Positions 1 to 8,491 of a stretch of 64,000 bases of DNA are shown here, piece after piece. This stretch comes from CAYOWK01 sp964407665 (GTDB lineage Bacteria; Pseudomonadota; Alphaproteobacteria; Caulobacterales; Hyphomonadaceae). Every line of letters begins with the position of its first letter. Within the stretch, counting starts at the first letter, position 1. The stretch spans positions 1-64,000 of the forward strand of contig CAYOWK010000001.1 of NCBI GenBank assembly GCA_964407665.1, read 5' to 3'. The translations under genes and the position numbers were made by a program. Under the pieces are notes generated by a model. The model made no database searches, was not told where the DNA came from, and saw only the letters and a list, made by a program, of their open reading frames with translations.

Positions 1-74
1 TCGGTGGCCACCGAAACATCGAATGCCAGCCGCTCGGACGGCGCGGCGACCACCGCTCAAGCCGCCCACGACGG

Positions 75-146
75 CTCATCCTGAGGAGCACGCTAACGCG
101 TGCGTCGCTCACCCTGAGGAGCCAGCGAAAGCTGGCGTCTCGAAGG
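75..146. repeat. Tandem REP/RIME-like palindromic elements
   Basis: Two near-identical modules beginning CTCAtCCTGAGGAG and CTCAcCCTGAGGAG follow each other. The first contains the hairpin GCACGC-taac-GCGTGC (88-103). The second contains GCCAGC-gaaa-GCTGGC (121-136) followed by GTCTCGAAGG. This form is common among dispersed intergenic palindromes of alphaproteobacteria. No coding function is proposed. Confidence 0.7.
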
Positions 147-298
147 GGAAGGACGAGCCCGAGCGGGCAGCCACAAGCGGTGGTCTGAAACACCTGTCCC
201 CGGAATTGATCTAAACCGGGGGTGACCATGGGCGTCGGCGCTCATGCGCGTGACACCGGGACGGGGATGAGCACTAAAAAGTGCGCACCAACCGCCGG

Positions 299-433
299 GA
301 CAAACGTCTGACACGGGGCGCGTGGGAACACGCAACCGGCCAGCGGCAACGCTGGCAGCTTATACAAGTCGGCGCGTTCTCACGCGCCCCGTCCTCCTGT
401 CTGCAGGAGGGGAGCTACAGCACAATGGACGGC
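299..433 (+). repeat. Dispersed ~135 bp repeat, copy A
   Basis: This segment runs from GACAAACG to GGACGGC and is closely matched, on the opposite strand, by 27393-27524. Shared blocks include CGGGGCGCGTGGGA, the stretch CTGGCAGCTTATACAAGTCGG and GGAGGGGAGCTACAGCA. The internal CGGGGCGCGTG and CACGCGCCCCG are inverted, so the element can fold. Short open frames inside it differ between the copies in frame and sequence, which argues against a protein gene. Confidence 0.8.
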
Positions 434-536
434 GAACGCGCCGGTCCTGCCACAGACTCGCGCCTCGAACCGCCTGCGTTGCGGCGCAGAGCAGGGGCTG
501 GTAAGGCGCTCCACCCCGTAAACAGAGTTACGCTCG

Positions 537-1577
537 ATGACCGATCAGCCGCCCGTCTATTCCGGACCCGAGAGGGTTTTCTCCGGCGTCCAGCCGTCGG
601 GCAGCCTCCATCTCGGCAACTATCTCGGGGCGCTGGTGAAATGGGTGGCCATGCAGAAGACGCACGACTGCGTGTTCTGCGTCGTCGACCTGCACGCCAT
701 CACCGTTCCGCAGGATCCAAAGGCGCTGGCCAGCCAGACACGCGAGATCGCGGCGGCCTTCCTCGCCTCGGGTGTCGATCCGAAGCGCTCGATCATCTAT
801 CCGCAGTCGGCTGTTCCCGCCCACGTGGAACTCGCCTGGATATTCAACTGCGTCGCCCGCATGGGCTGGCTCGAGCGGATGACGCAGTTCAAGGACAAGG
901 CCGGCAAGGACCGCGAACGCGTGTCCGTTGGTCTGTTCGACTATCCTGTACTGCAGGCGGCGGACATCCTGGCCTATCGCGCCACGCACGTGCCGACAGG
1001 CGAGGACCAGAAGCAGCACCTCGAGTTGGCGCGCGACATCGCGGACCGGTTCAACCGCGAATTCAATGCGCCCGGCTTCTTCCCGCTGCCGGAGCCCCTG
1101 ACAACCGGTCCGGGCGCGCGGATCATGTCCCTCAAGGATGGGTCGAAGAAGATGTCGAAGTCGGACCCGTCCGACGCCTCGCGCATCAACCTGCTCGATA
1201 CCAGCGACGACATTGCGAAGAAGATCAAGCGCGCCACGTCTGACTCTGACGTGCTTCCCTCCGAGATCGCGGGCCTGGCGGGGCGGGCCGAAGCTGCCAA
1301 CCTCGTCGGCATCTATGCCGTTCTGGCGGGCCGCACGGACGCCGACGTTCTGACCGAGTTTGCCGGCAAGGGGTTTGGCGTCTTCAAGCCCGCGCTCGCC
1401 GAACTTGCGGTCGAGAAGCTCGGGCCTGTGGCTGCGGAAATGCGCCGCCTCATGGCGGATCCGGTCGAGATCGCCGCGGTGCTGGCCGAAGGCGCAAATC
1501 GCGCCGACGCAATCTCGGCGCCCATCATGCGCGACGTGCGCGACGTGGTCGGATTCTGGAGGCCGATGGCGCGCTGA
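537..1577 (+). CDS. trpS: Tryptophanyl-tRNA synthetase
   Basis: This class Ic aminoacyl-tRNA synthetase charges tRNA-Trp with tryptophan in the cytoplasm. The 346-residue length fits bacterial TrpS. Near the N terminus 'SGVQPSGSLHLGNYLGA' contains the HIGH-like signature (HLGN). The KMSKS loop is present as 'KKMSKSD' at about residue 203. The C-terminal helical region is complete and ends at a TGA. The ATG at 537 places the Rossmann fold about 15 residues in, which is normal. The gene stands alone behind a repeat-rich spacer, so its promoter is probably local. Confidence 0.97.
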   Translation: MTDQPPVYSGPERVFSGVQPSGSLHLGNYLGALVKWVAMQKTHDCVFCVVDLHAITVPQDPKALASQTREIAAAFLASGVDPKRSIIYPQSAVPAHVELAWIFNCVARMGWLERMTQFKDKAGKDRERVSVGLFDYPVLQAADILAYRATHVPTGEDQKQHLELARDIADRFNREFNAPGFFPLPEPLTTGPGARIMSLKDGSKKMSKSDPSDASRINLLDTSDDIAKKIKRATSDSDVLPSEIAGLAGRAEAANLVGIYAVLAGRTDADVLTEFAGKGFGVFKPALAELAVEKLGPVAAEMRRLMADPVEIAAVLAEGANRADAISAPIMRDVRDVVGFWRPMAR

Positions 1578-1650
1578 CCGGGGCCGCGCCGATAGGGCGC
1601 ATATCTCCGGCGCCTTGTCGCGGTATGGTCGCCGCGAAATGGGGTCCGGT

Positions 1651-2100
1651 ATGAAGCGTCTTGCGGTTGCCTGTGTGCTGATGCTGACTGCGGCGGCCTG
1701 CGAGCCGGCCGGGCCGGATTTCGAGGTCCGGAATGCCGGTTGGCGTCCGCCGCTCGGCGGCAGCGAAATCGGCGTCGCCTACGGCTCGGTGATCTCCCGC
1801 AAGGCGGACGCGGTCATCGCCGTGGCCTCCACTCAGGCCGAAGCCGTCGAGATCCACTCAACCGAAACGAAAGACGGCGTTTCCCGGATGGTGCGGGTAG
1901 AAACGCTCCCATTGCCAGCCGGCGAACCTGTAACCCTGTCGCCGGGCAGCATGCACCTCATGGTGATCCGGCCAGACGCCGGGGCAATTGCCCAGGCATC
2001 GGGCGACGGCGCCCTGTCCATCACATTCCGGCTGCAATCGGGAGCCAATGTGACCGTTCCCTTTCCTGTGACTGGACCTGTTCCCGCGCAGGGCCGTTAA
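1651..2100 (+). CDS. Putative lipoprotein of unknown function
   Basis: The 149-residue product begins MKRLAVACVLMLTAAAC, a short positive n-region, hydrophobic core and lipobox-like cysteine at residue 17, so it is probably a lipoprotein. The mature part is beta-rich in appearance and ends 'FPVTGPVPAQGR'. I recognise no domain. The ATG at 1651 gives the best signal peptide; another in-frame ATG lies at 1639 and the open frame extends further upstream without any likely start. The next gene begins within about 50 bases, so the two may be co-transcribed. Confidence 0.7.
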   Translation: MKRLAVACVLMLTAAACEPAGPDFEVRNAGWRPPLGGSEIGVAYGSVISRKADAVIAVASTQAEAVEIHSTETKDGVSRMVRVETLPLPAGEPVTLSPGSMHLMVIRPDAGAIAQASGDGALSITFRLQSGANVTVPFPVTGPVPAQGR

Positions 2101-2146
2101 GGAATCGTAAGGGAAAGTTGGGTTGAGGTTAATTCGGGGCGCGGTC

Positions 2147-3202
2147 ATGCTCCCCGTTGACCTCTGGCTGGGGCTGGCCATGGCATCCGTGCTGAAACTG
2201 CGCCGCGACATGGTCGTGGAGGACGTCTCCCCCGATGCGGTGGAGGGCGTCGTCGATGCTGGCGCAGCCGATCATGCGCATGGGCTGACTGTTATCGGAC
2301 ATATCAAGCTCTGGTCTGGCCTGATGGCGGGCGTCGCTGCACTCGCCGCCTATCCGGCCATGATGGTGATGGCGAGCGACACGGGCGGCGCCGACGCGCT
2401 GGCCGCGATCGAGCGCTCCGAGTGGACCGCACCGTGGGCTGGCGCTGCGGCCGGCCTCATGGAACTCCACTTCGACGCCGCCGGCTGGGCAAGCGACGCC
2501 CCTGGCTGGGCGCCTGCGGCCAGACTGACCGCCAAACCCGCTCTCCAGTCCGCCGTCGCCGAGTCGCTGGGCGAGTTTCTGATGCTGAAATCCCGCGAGG
2601 CCGCCACGGCGGGCGACCGCGACGGCGACCTTGAGGCCGCTGCGCGCCTCCTGACCGGCGTCAGCACGGGCGTGCAGGTGCGGGCCGCCTTTGAGGCTCT
2701 CGTCAGCCACGACCAGCGCGCCCGGCGCTATGCCGCCGCAGCCGCTGCACCCGACGGCGATACGGTGGCTGAACTTGCTCTCCTGGCCCAGTGGGCGAGC
2801 CGTAGTCAGGCGGAACTGGCGACAGCCGCGGGGCGTGCGGGTGATGTCATCGACCCCGGCGCAACCCGGGCGGTCTATGCCGCAAAGGGCAGGGCGCAGG
2901 CCGCCTACGCCCTGATCCAGTCCTTTGGCGTGCAGGATGACGCCCGTCTTGAAATGCCGCGGCTGGCGGCTCTGGACGCCTGGCGCGCGGTTGCAGCTTT
3001 CGATCCGCTTCTGGTTCTCAACGCCTCGCCGGATAGCCCGCTGCTTGGAAATCATGCGGCGTCCATGGGCTTCCTGATGACCCAGGCCGAAGCCGCAACA
3101 GTCTCGTACCGGGCGGCGGCGGCGCGGCTGTCGCCCCTCTCTGGGACAGGGATCACCAACGTCGTCACGGCGAGCATCATGGCGACGGACACTGTCCGCT
3201 GA
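2147..3202 (+). CDS. Hypothetical Ala-rich protein
   Basis: I do not recognise this protein of about 351 residues. It opens 'MLPVDLWLGLAMASVLKLRRDM', has one hydrophobic segment at about residues 55-72 (LMAGVAALAAYPAMMVMA), and the rest is alanine-rich and probably helical, reminiscent of a membrane-anchored cytoplasmic protein. The ATG at 2147 is used; an in-frame TTG at 2123 with a weak purine stretch upstream would add eight residues. Base composition matches the neighbours. A long antisense frame covers the locus but looks like a codon-bias shadow. Confidence 0.65.
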   Translation: MLPVDLWLGLAMASVLKLRRDMVVEDVSPDAVEGVVDAGAADHAHGLTVIGHIKLWSGLMAGVAALAAYPAMMVMASDTGGADALAAIERSEWTAPWAGAAAGLMELHFDAAGWASDAPGWAPAARLTAKPALQSAVAESLGEFLMLKSREAATAGDRDGDLEAAARLLTGVSTGVQVRAAFEALVSHDQRARRYAAAAAAPDGDTVAELALLAQWASRSQAELATAAGRAGDVIDPGATRAVYAAKGRAQAAYALIQSFGVQDDARLEMPRLAALDAWRAVAAFDPLLVLNASPDSPLLGNHAASMGFLMTQAEAATVSYRAAAARLSPLSGTGITNVVTASIMATDTVR

Positions 3203-3274
3203 CAGGCTCACCGATGCCTGCCGCCCCGGCGGCCTGCTCTTGACCGGACGGCCCGGACACCGCCTCATGGCGAC

Positions 3275-3760
3275 ATGACAGATCGTACACGAAAATTCCT
3301 AGCGATCTCCGACGAGACGGAAGAGTGCATATCCGCGATGGTGTTCGCGGGACTGCGGGCCCGTGCGGTCGGCGCCGGGCTGGTCCTCCTGCGTTGCGCC
3401 CGGACGCCCGGAACCGCAGGCTGGATCGGCCTCGACCGCGCCATGAACGAGGACGCCATGGATGCGGCCCGCCTCAAGCTCAACCAGCACGCCAGCAAGG
3501 TGTCCGAACGCACACAGGTCGCCCCGGAACTCATTGTCAGCGATGAGGAGCCTATCGATGCGATCCGCAAGCTCGTCGACAGGGACGAAAGCATAAAGGT
3601 CCTGGTTCTCGCGACCGGAAAGAGCCGCTGGGGCCCAGGACCGCTCGTTTCGCGCCTCTCGCGCGGCAAGGCGCTGGCCGAGCGCCCGATCGCCGTAACG
3701 GTGATACCGGGCCACCTGACCGACGCCCAGATCAACGAAATGGGCGGTCTGGCCGGGTAG
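3275..3760 (+). CDS. Universal stress protein (UspA family)
   Basis: The 161-residue product matches the single-domain Usp fold: an N-terminal beta strand 'KFLAISDETEE', a middle helix, and a C-terminal region 'VLVLATGKSRWGPGPLVSRLSRG'. That last part resembles the G-x2-G-x9-G(S/T) nucleotide-binding pattern. Usp proteins are small cytoplasmic nucleotide-binding proteins linked to stress survival; the exact role here cannot be read from sequence. The gene directly precedes nfuA, which is a frequent alphaproteobacterial neighbour pair. Confidence 0.8.
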   Translation: MTDRTRKFLAISDETEECISAMVFAGLRARAVGAGLVLLRCARTPGTAGWIGLDRAMNEDAMDAARLKLNQHASKVSERTQVAPELIVSDEEPIDAIRKLVDRDESIKVLVLATGKSRWGPGPLVSRLSRGKALAERPIAVTVIPGHLTDAQINEMGGLAG

Positions 3761-3866
3761 CATTTGGCGCGATAGCGTTGCAACTGCGGGCCTCAGAGGC
3801 CATGTAGGCTGCTCAGGTCCATGCACTGCCGGGTCTGGCCCGGACGATTGCCCAAACGGACGCCCC

Positions 3867-4442
3867 ATGTTCATTCAGACCCAGTCGACCCCCAATCCCA
3901 ACACCCTGAAGTTTCTCCCGGGGCAGGACGTCTCCCCCGCCACCCCCTACGAATTCACCACCCCGGAAGAAGCCGGGGCCTCCCCCCTGGCCGGCGCCCT
4001 GTTCGACCTGACCGGCGTCCAGACCGTTTTCCTGGGCGCTGATTTCGTGTCGATCACCAAGGCGACCGACTCCGACTGGTCTCATCTCAAGCCGCAGGCG
4101 CTGGCGGCCATCATGGACCATTTCGTGTCCGGCATGCCTGTCCTCGCCGACCTGTCCGAAGGCGGCGGCGCAGTGATCGAAGACGTCTATGACGGCGAAA
4201 GCGCCGAAATCGTCGCCGAGATCAAGGAGCTGATCGCGACGCGCGTTCGCCCGGCGGTTGCCCAGGACGGCGGCGACATCGTCTTCAAGCGCTTCGAGGT
4301 ATCGACCGGCGTCGTCCAGCTCGTGCTGCGCGGCGCATGCTCGGGCTGTCCGTCCTCCGCGCTGACGCTCAAGCAGGGCGTCGAGAACCTGCTGCGCCAC
4401 TACGTCCCGGAAGTCACGGCGGTCGAGGCCGTCGCCGCCTGA
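3867..4442 (+). CDS. nfuA: NifU-family Fe-S cluster carrier (Nfu)
   Basis: This is a two-domain Nfu protein of 191 residues. The N-terminal Nfu domain starts 'MFIQTQSTPNPNTLKFLPG', almost invariant in mitochondrial-type Nfu1 proteins. The C-terminal NifU-like domain carries the cluster-binding CxxC as 'CSGCPSS' (about residue 157). Such proteins assemble or transfer [4Fe-4S] clusters to client enzymes, and MiaB, encoded 1.6 kb downstream, is a plausible client. tsaB starts 7 bases after its stop, so they probably share an operon. Confidence 0.95.
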   Translation: MFIQTQSTPNPNTLKFLPGQDVSPATPYEFTTPEEAGASPLAGALFDLTGVQTVFLGADFVSITKATDSDWSHLKPQALAAIMDHFVSGMPVLADLSEGGGAVIEDVYDGESAEIVAEIKELIATRVRPAVAQDGGDIVFKRFEVSTGVVQLVLRGACSGCPSSALTLKQGVENLLRHYVPEVTAVEAVAA

Positions 4443-4449
4443 TCCCGAC

Positions 4450-5091
4450 ATGTTCATTCTCGCGATCTGCACCGTAGGCGATGTCTGCGAGGCGGCCTGT
4501 CTCGACACCGTGTCGGGCGCCGCAACGCTTGCCTCCGAACCCATGAAGACCGGCCACGACGCCCGCATCGCCGTGCTTGTCCAGCAGGCGATCGAGCAGT
4601 CCGGCCAGCCCATCACGGCCATCGACCGGATCGCGGTCGTCAACGGGCCCGGCTCCTTCACCGGCGTCCGTGTGGGCGTCGCCATCGCACGCGGCCTCGC
4701 GCTGGCTCTCGACCGGCCCGCGGTCGGCGTCTCGACACTCGAAGCCATGGTCCCGAACGCCGGACGCGGTCCGCTCCTGGCGCTGCTGCCCGCAAAGCGC
4801 CGTCCTCCGGCCCTGACATGGTGGGCGCAGCGAATTGACGTCTCGGGGCAGGGCGAGGGCGAGCCGGTCGAGGCGGATGCGGACCAGATCCGGGCGATGG
4901 TCGAAGGTCTCCCGGTCGTGCTTGGGCAGGGCCTCGACGGGCAGGATCTCGGCGGCGCGATCGTCCGCGAGGCGGCGCCCGGCGCCCTGAACGCTTGCCT
5001 CCACGTCTCAAGGCTCGTCGCCGATGCCCTGCCGCAAGCTCGCCCGATCTACGTCCGGGAGCCGGACGCCGCCCCGATGGTCCGCCCGTGA
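4450..5091 (+). CDS. tsaB: tRNA t6A biosynthesis protein TsaB
   Basis: TsaB is the ASKHA-fold partner of TsaD in making N6-threonylcarbamoyladenosine at position 37 of ANN-decoding tRNAs. The 213-residue product has the N-terminal strand 'MFILAICTVGDVCEAA', and the conserved 'DRIAVVNGPGSFTGVRVGVAIARGL' block is easily seen, which is diagnostic. The usual 'DTS' at the start is altered to 'CTV', a small oddity. It follows nfuA closely and overlaps rimI by four bases (GTGA), the classic tsaB-rimI pairing. Confidence 0.93.
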   Translation: MFILAICTVGDVCEAACLDTVSGAATLASEPMKTGHDARIAVLVQQAIEQSGQPITAIDRIAVVNGPGSFTGVRVGVAIARGLALALDRPAVGVSTLEAMVPNAGRGPLLALLPAKRRPPALTWWAQRIDVSGQGEGEPVEADADQIRAMVEGLPVVLGQGLDGQDLGGAIVREAAPGALNACLHVSRLVADALPQARPIYVREPDAAPMVRP

Positions 5092-5552
5092 CCGCCACTC
5101 GCCTGCGGCCCGTCCGGCCCGAAGATGCGCCAGCGTTGGCCCGCATCCATGCTCAGGGGTTCGACGACGGCTGGAGTGCGGCTGATTTCGAGGGATGGCT
5201 GGCGAGACCGGCCGCCTTTCTTGCTGCCGCCGAGGTGGAAGCGGGGATTGTGTCGTTCGGACTGGCGCTGGGCGCGGGCGAAGACGTGGAGCTGCTCACA
5301 ATCGCCACCGACCCCGCCTGGCGCGGACGCGGGCTGGGCGCGCAGATCCTGGCCGCTCTCGATGCCGAGGCTGTCGCACGCAGCCATTCGCGCTGGGTTC
5401 TGGAGGCCGCGACGGATAACGCACCTGCACTGGCGCTTTATCGCCGTCAGGGATTCATGGAAATCGGTCTCAGAAAAGGGTACTATCGCCGGGCGGACGG
5501 GCGTTGCGACGCGCTGGTTCTTGCGCGTAGCGTCCAGTTCGGCTCGCCCTGA
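5088..5552 (+). CDS. rimI: GNAT acetyltransferase, ribosomal protein S18-alanine N-acetyltransferase type
   Basis: The 154-residue GNAT-fold enzyme starts at a GTG that overlaps the tsaB stop. The acetyl-CoA loop appears as 'IATDPAWRGRGLGAQIL' (R/Q-x-x-G-x-G), followed by the typical 'LEAATDNAPALALYRRQGFMEIGLRKGYYR' region. RimI acetylates the N terminus of ribosomal protein S18 in characterised bacteria. The assignment rests on both motifs and the tsaB-rimI linkage. A longer open frame exists upstream but lies inside tsaB. Confidence 0.9.
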   Translation: MTATRLRPVRPEDAPALARIHAQGFDDGWSAADFEGWLARPAAFLAAAEVEAGIVSFGLALGAGEDVELLTIATDPAWRGRGLGAQILAALDAEAVARSHSRWVLEAATDNAPALALYRRQGFMEIGLRKGYYRRADGRCDALVLARSVQFGSP

Positions 5553-5665
5553 GCAATCCGGCGGCGGGTGGACAGGGCAGCAATTGCCCCTCATATGTGC
5601 GGCGTCCGGAGCGGATGACGCGTCTTGTTGATGACAAACCGACTTGCCCCGGTTGCGAGGACTCG

Positions 5666-6076
5666 ATGATCGAGCAGAAGTGCGTGGAAAAAGGCCTTCG
5701 CATGACGGACCAGCGCCGGGTGATCGCGCGCGTCCTGTCTGATGCCGAGGACCATCCCGACGCCGAGGAACTCCACCGCCGAGCCGCCGCCATCGATGCC
5801 AACATCTCGCTGGCGACGGTGTATCGCACCGTCAAGCTGTTCGAGGATTCCGGCATCATCGAGCGTCACGATTTCAGGGACGGTCGTTCGCGCTACGAAG
5901 AGGCTCCAGCGGAGCATCATGATCACCTCATCAACGCCAAGACCGGCGAAGTCGTGGAGTTCCACTCCGAGGAGATCGAGAAGCTGCAGGAAGAGATCGC
6001 CCGCAAGCTCGGGTATCGGCTTGTCGATCACCGGCTGGAGCTTTACGGCGTTCCGCTGACCGACGAGAAGTCATGA
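5666..6076 (+). CDS. fur: Fur-family metal-responsive repressor
   Basis: The product is a Fur-type winged-helix repressor of about 136 residues. The core 'GLRMTDQRRVIARVL' and recognition helix region 'ISLATVYRTVKLFEDSGIIERHDF' are nearly canonical for alphaproteobacterial Fur. The dimerisation domain has 'EHHDHLI' metal ligands but no C-terminal CxxC pair, as in many alphaproteobacterial Fur and Mur proteins. I chose the ATG at 5666, preceded by GCGAGG at good spacing, because family members start about nine residues before 'GLRMTDQ'. An in-frame ATG at 5615 would add 17 residues containing CPGC. miaB follows after 10 bases. Confidence 0.9.
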   Translation: MIEQKCVEKGLRMTDQRRVIARVLSDAEDHPDAEELHRRAAAIDANISLATVYRTVKLFEDSGIIERHDFRDGRSRYEEAPAEHHDHLINAKTGEVVEFHSEEIEKLQEEIARKLGYRLVDHRLELYGVPLTDEKS

Positions 6077-6086
6077 CAGGTCGCCA

Positions 6087-7496
6087 GTGAGCCAGACCGG
6101 CCCATCGTCGAAAGGCCATCTGCAGGATCCGTCTGCCAAGGGCCTTTATATCAAGACCTACGGCTGCCAGATGAACGCCTACGATTCCGAAAGGATGAGG
6201 GACGTTCTGGCGCCGCTCGGGTATCGCCCGGTCGACAGGCCGGACGACGCGGACCTCGTCGTCCTGAACACATGCCACATCCGCGAGCGCGCGACCGAGA
6301 AGGTCTTCACCGAACTTGGTCACCTCAAGCAGATGAAGCAGGCATCTGGCGGACGCCTGCGGATCGCTGTGGCTGGCTGTGTCGCGCAGGCTGAAGGCGA
6401 AGAGATCCTCCGGCGTCAGCCAGCTGTCGATCTCGTGGTCGGACCGCAGGCCTATCATCGGCTTCCAGAGATGATCGCGCGCATCTCCCGGAAAATGGGA
6501 GACCGGCTGGAGACCGATTTCGCCCCGCAGGAAAAATTCGACGCCCTTCCGACGGCCCGCGTCCACGGCGGTCCGTCGGCGTTCCTTTCAGTCCAGGAAG
6601 GCTGTGACAAGTTCTGCACGTTCTGTGTGGTCCCCTACACACGCGGAGCGGAGCATTCGCGCGCAGCGGTCCCGATTCTTGATGAGGCGCGCGAACTCGC
6701 TTCCCGGGGCGCCGTGGAAATCGTTCTTCTCGGCCAGAACGTGAATGCCTGGCACGGCGCTGGAGCTGACGGCGAAATCTGGACGCTGGGGCGTCTCATC
6801 CGCGAGACCGCAGCAATCAAGGGCGTCCAGCGCATTCGGTATACGACGTCGCATCCGAGAGACATGGACGATGACCTGATCTCGGCTCATCGGGACGTTG
6901 AGACGCTTGCGCCGTTCCTGCATCTTCCCGTTCAGTCCGGGTCGGATCGCATACTCAAGGCGATGAACAGGGGGCATGACGCGCAGATTTACCTGCGCAC
7001 GGTCGAAAAGGTCCGGGCCGCGCGGCCCGATATAGCTCTGGCCTCAGATTTCATCGTCGGCTTTCCCGGCGAGACCGACGCGGATTTCGAGGCGACACTG
7101 GATCTTGTGCGCCTCGCGGGCATCTCGAGCGCATACACGTTCAAGTACTCGCGGCGACCTGGAACGCCCGCCGCCGGCATGAACCTGCAGATTCCCGAAG
7201 ACGTGAAGGACCAGCGACTCCAGGCGCTTCAGGCCCTTGTCTCGACGCAGTCCCGCGCGTTCAATGACGGACAGCTGGGGCGCAGGATGGACGTCCTTTT
7301 CACCCGTTCCGGACGGAACGAGGGTCAGGCTCTGGGGTATTCACCCTACATGCAGCCGGTTCATGTTGAGAATGCCACAAGCGTCATAGGCCAGATGGCG
7401 CGGGTCGTTGTTGTCGGCGCGACAGCCACAAGCCTGTCGGGAGAGATATTGGCTGCCGCCGGATCTGGCGGGCAGCTGCGAGAGGGAAGAGCGTGA
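6087..7496 (+). CDS. miaB: tRNA-2-methylthio-N6-dimethylallyladenosine synthase MiaB
   Basis: MiaB is a radical-SAM methylthiotransferase that converts i6A37 to ms2i6A37 in tRNA. All parts are visible in 469 residues. The N-terminal UPF0004 domain has three cluster cysteines ('TYGCQMN', 'LNTCHIRE', 'AGCVAQ'), the radical-SAM motif is 'CDKFCTFC', and a C-terminal TRAM domain ends near 'VVVGATATSLSGEI'. The start is a GTG at 6087, ten bases after the fur stop. It overlaps the phoH-like gene by four bases, the head of the miaB-phoH-ybeY-corC-lnt operon common in proteobacteria. Confidence 0.97.
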   Translation: MSQTGPSSKGHLQDPSAKGLYIKTYGCQMNAYDSERMRDVLAPLGYRPVDRPDDADLVVLNTCHIRERATEKVFTELGHLKQMKQASGGRLRIAVAGCVAQAEGEEILRRQPAVDLVVGPQAYHRLPEMIARISRKMGDRLETDFAPQEKFDALPTARVHGGPSAFLSVQEGCDKFCTFCVVPYTRGAEHSRAAVPILDEARELASRGAVEIVLLGQNVNAWHGAGADGEIWTLGRLIRETAAIKGVQRIRYTTSHPRDMDDDLISAHRDVETLAPFLHLPVQSGSDRILKAMNRGHDAQIYLRTVEKVRAARPDIALASDFIVGFPGETDADFEATLDLVRLAGISSAYTFKYSRRPGTPAAGMNLQIPEDVKDQRLQALQALVSTQSRAFNDGQLGRRMDVLFTRSGRNEGQALGYSPYMQPVHVENATSVIGQMARVVVVGATATSLSGEILAAAGSGGQLREGRA

Positions 7497-8491
7497 GTAC
7501 AAAGTCCAGACAGGGACGCACCTTCCGGCTGACGGTCCCCGTGGCCACGCCGAAACTGCTTCGCGATCTGTGTGGTCCGGCCCATGTGCACCTCCAGATG
7601 CTGGAGCAGGCGTTCGCCGACGACGGCGTGCGTGCTGAGAGCCAGGGCGGAGAGATAGCGATAACAGGAGAGGAAGAGGGCGTACGCCGCGCCGGTGATG
7701 CGCTGCAGCGTTTTGCCGAGCGCCTGGCGGCGGGCGCTGACGCCAGCGCTGTCGAAATGGAAGCCGCCATTCGCCTGAGCCAGTCGCAGACAACGACTGG
7801 GGCCACCGAAGACGTCGTCGCGGGCCTTCGTAAGCCAGTGATGGCCCAGACACCGGGCCAGAGGGACTACGTAGAGAAGCTTCGGCGGGATGATCTGTCG
7901 CTGGTGTTCGGCGTCGGTCCTGCGGGCACCGGAAAGACGTTCCTTGCGGTCGCTGCCGGAGCCGCTGAACTCCGGGCGGGAAAGCGCGAGCGTCTGGTTG
8001 TGGCGAGGCCAGCAGTTGAAGCGGGCGAGAAGCTCGGCTTTCTCCCTGGCGCGCTGGAAGACAAGGTCGATCCCTACATGCTGCCGATCTGGGATTCCCT
8101 CAATGAATGCCTTGGCGCCCAGGAGGTCGAACGGCGCAAGGAGCGCAAGGAGATCGAGGTCGCTCCTTTGGCGTTCATGCGCGGGCGTACGCTCAAGAAT
8201 GCCTTCGTCATCATCGACGAAGCGCAGAACGCCACCATACCGCAGATGAAGATGGTGCTGACCCGACTCGGCCGAGGCTCGCGCATGGTCATTACGGGCG
8301 ACCCCTCACAAACCGATCTGATGGACCGCACGCCTTCGGGCCTGCCGCACGCGATGCGGATACTGAGGGATGTGAAGGGCGTCACGATCGCGCAGCTGAC
8401 CCGTGCCGATGTGGTTCGGCACGAACTGGTTGGCCGGATCATCGAGGCCTACGAAGCTGACGAGCAGTCGCCGCGGACGGTCGCGCCGTGA
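7493..8491 (+). CDS. ybeZ: PhoH-like ATPase (YbeZ)
   Basis: The 332-residue protein is a cytoplasmic P-loop ATPase of the PhoH family. The Walker A motif is 'GPAGTGKT' at about residue 140, and Walker B is 'AFVIIDEAQNAT' at about 238. The conserved 'GDPSQTDL' follows. YbeZ is functionally tied to the endoribonuclease YbeY, which is encoded next with a four-base overlap; both act in rRNA maturation or ribosome quality control in studied species. The start is GTG, overlapping the miaB stop. Confidence 0.94.
   Translation: MSTKSRQGRTFRLTVPVATPKLLRDLCGPAHVHLQMLEQAFADDGVRAESQGGEIAITGEEEGVRRAGDALQRFAERLAAGADASAVEMEAAIRLSQSQTTTGATEDVVAGLRKPVMAQTPGQRDYVEKLRRDDLSLVFGVGPAGTGKTFLAVAAGAAELRAGKRERLVVARPAVEAGEKLGFLPGALEDKVDPYMLPIWDSLNECLGAQEVERRKERKEIEVAPLAFMRGRTLKNAFVIIDEAQNATIPQMKMVLTRLGRGSRMVITGDPSQTDLMDRTPSGLPHAMRILRDVKGVTIAQLTRADVVRHELVGRIIEAYEADEQSPRTVAP

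Larger units (their letters stand above)
1..536. other. Repeat-bearing non-coding spacer upstream of trpS
   Basis: I find no convincing gene in these 536 bases. Open frames here lack family resemblance and run across repeats. The stretch holds a pair of REP-like hairpins (about 75-146), a short inverted motif GCACT-AAAA-AGTGC near 271, and one copy of a ~135 bp dispersed repeat (299-433). The trpS promoter probably lies in the last 100 bases, but I cannot assign its boxes. Confidence 0.6.

Noticed and set aside
75..146. CRISPR array
   Set aside because: Two palindromic units of unequal sequence directly abutting, with no spacers; REP-type element instead. No CRISPR pattern was seen elsewhere.
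281..1243. 320-codon plus-strand frame overlapping the 5' half of trpS
   Set aside because: It begins in the dispersed repeat and then runs out of frame through trpS with Arg/Pro-rich shadow composition; trpS has clear HIGH and KMSKS motifs.
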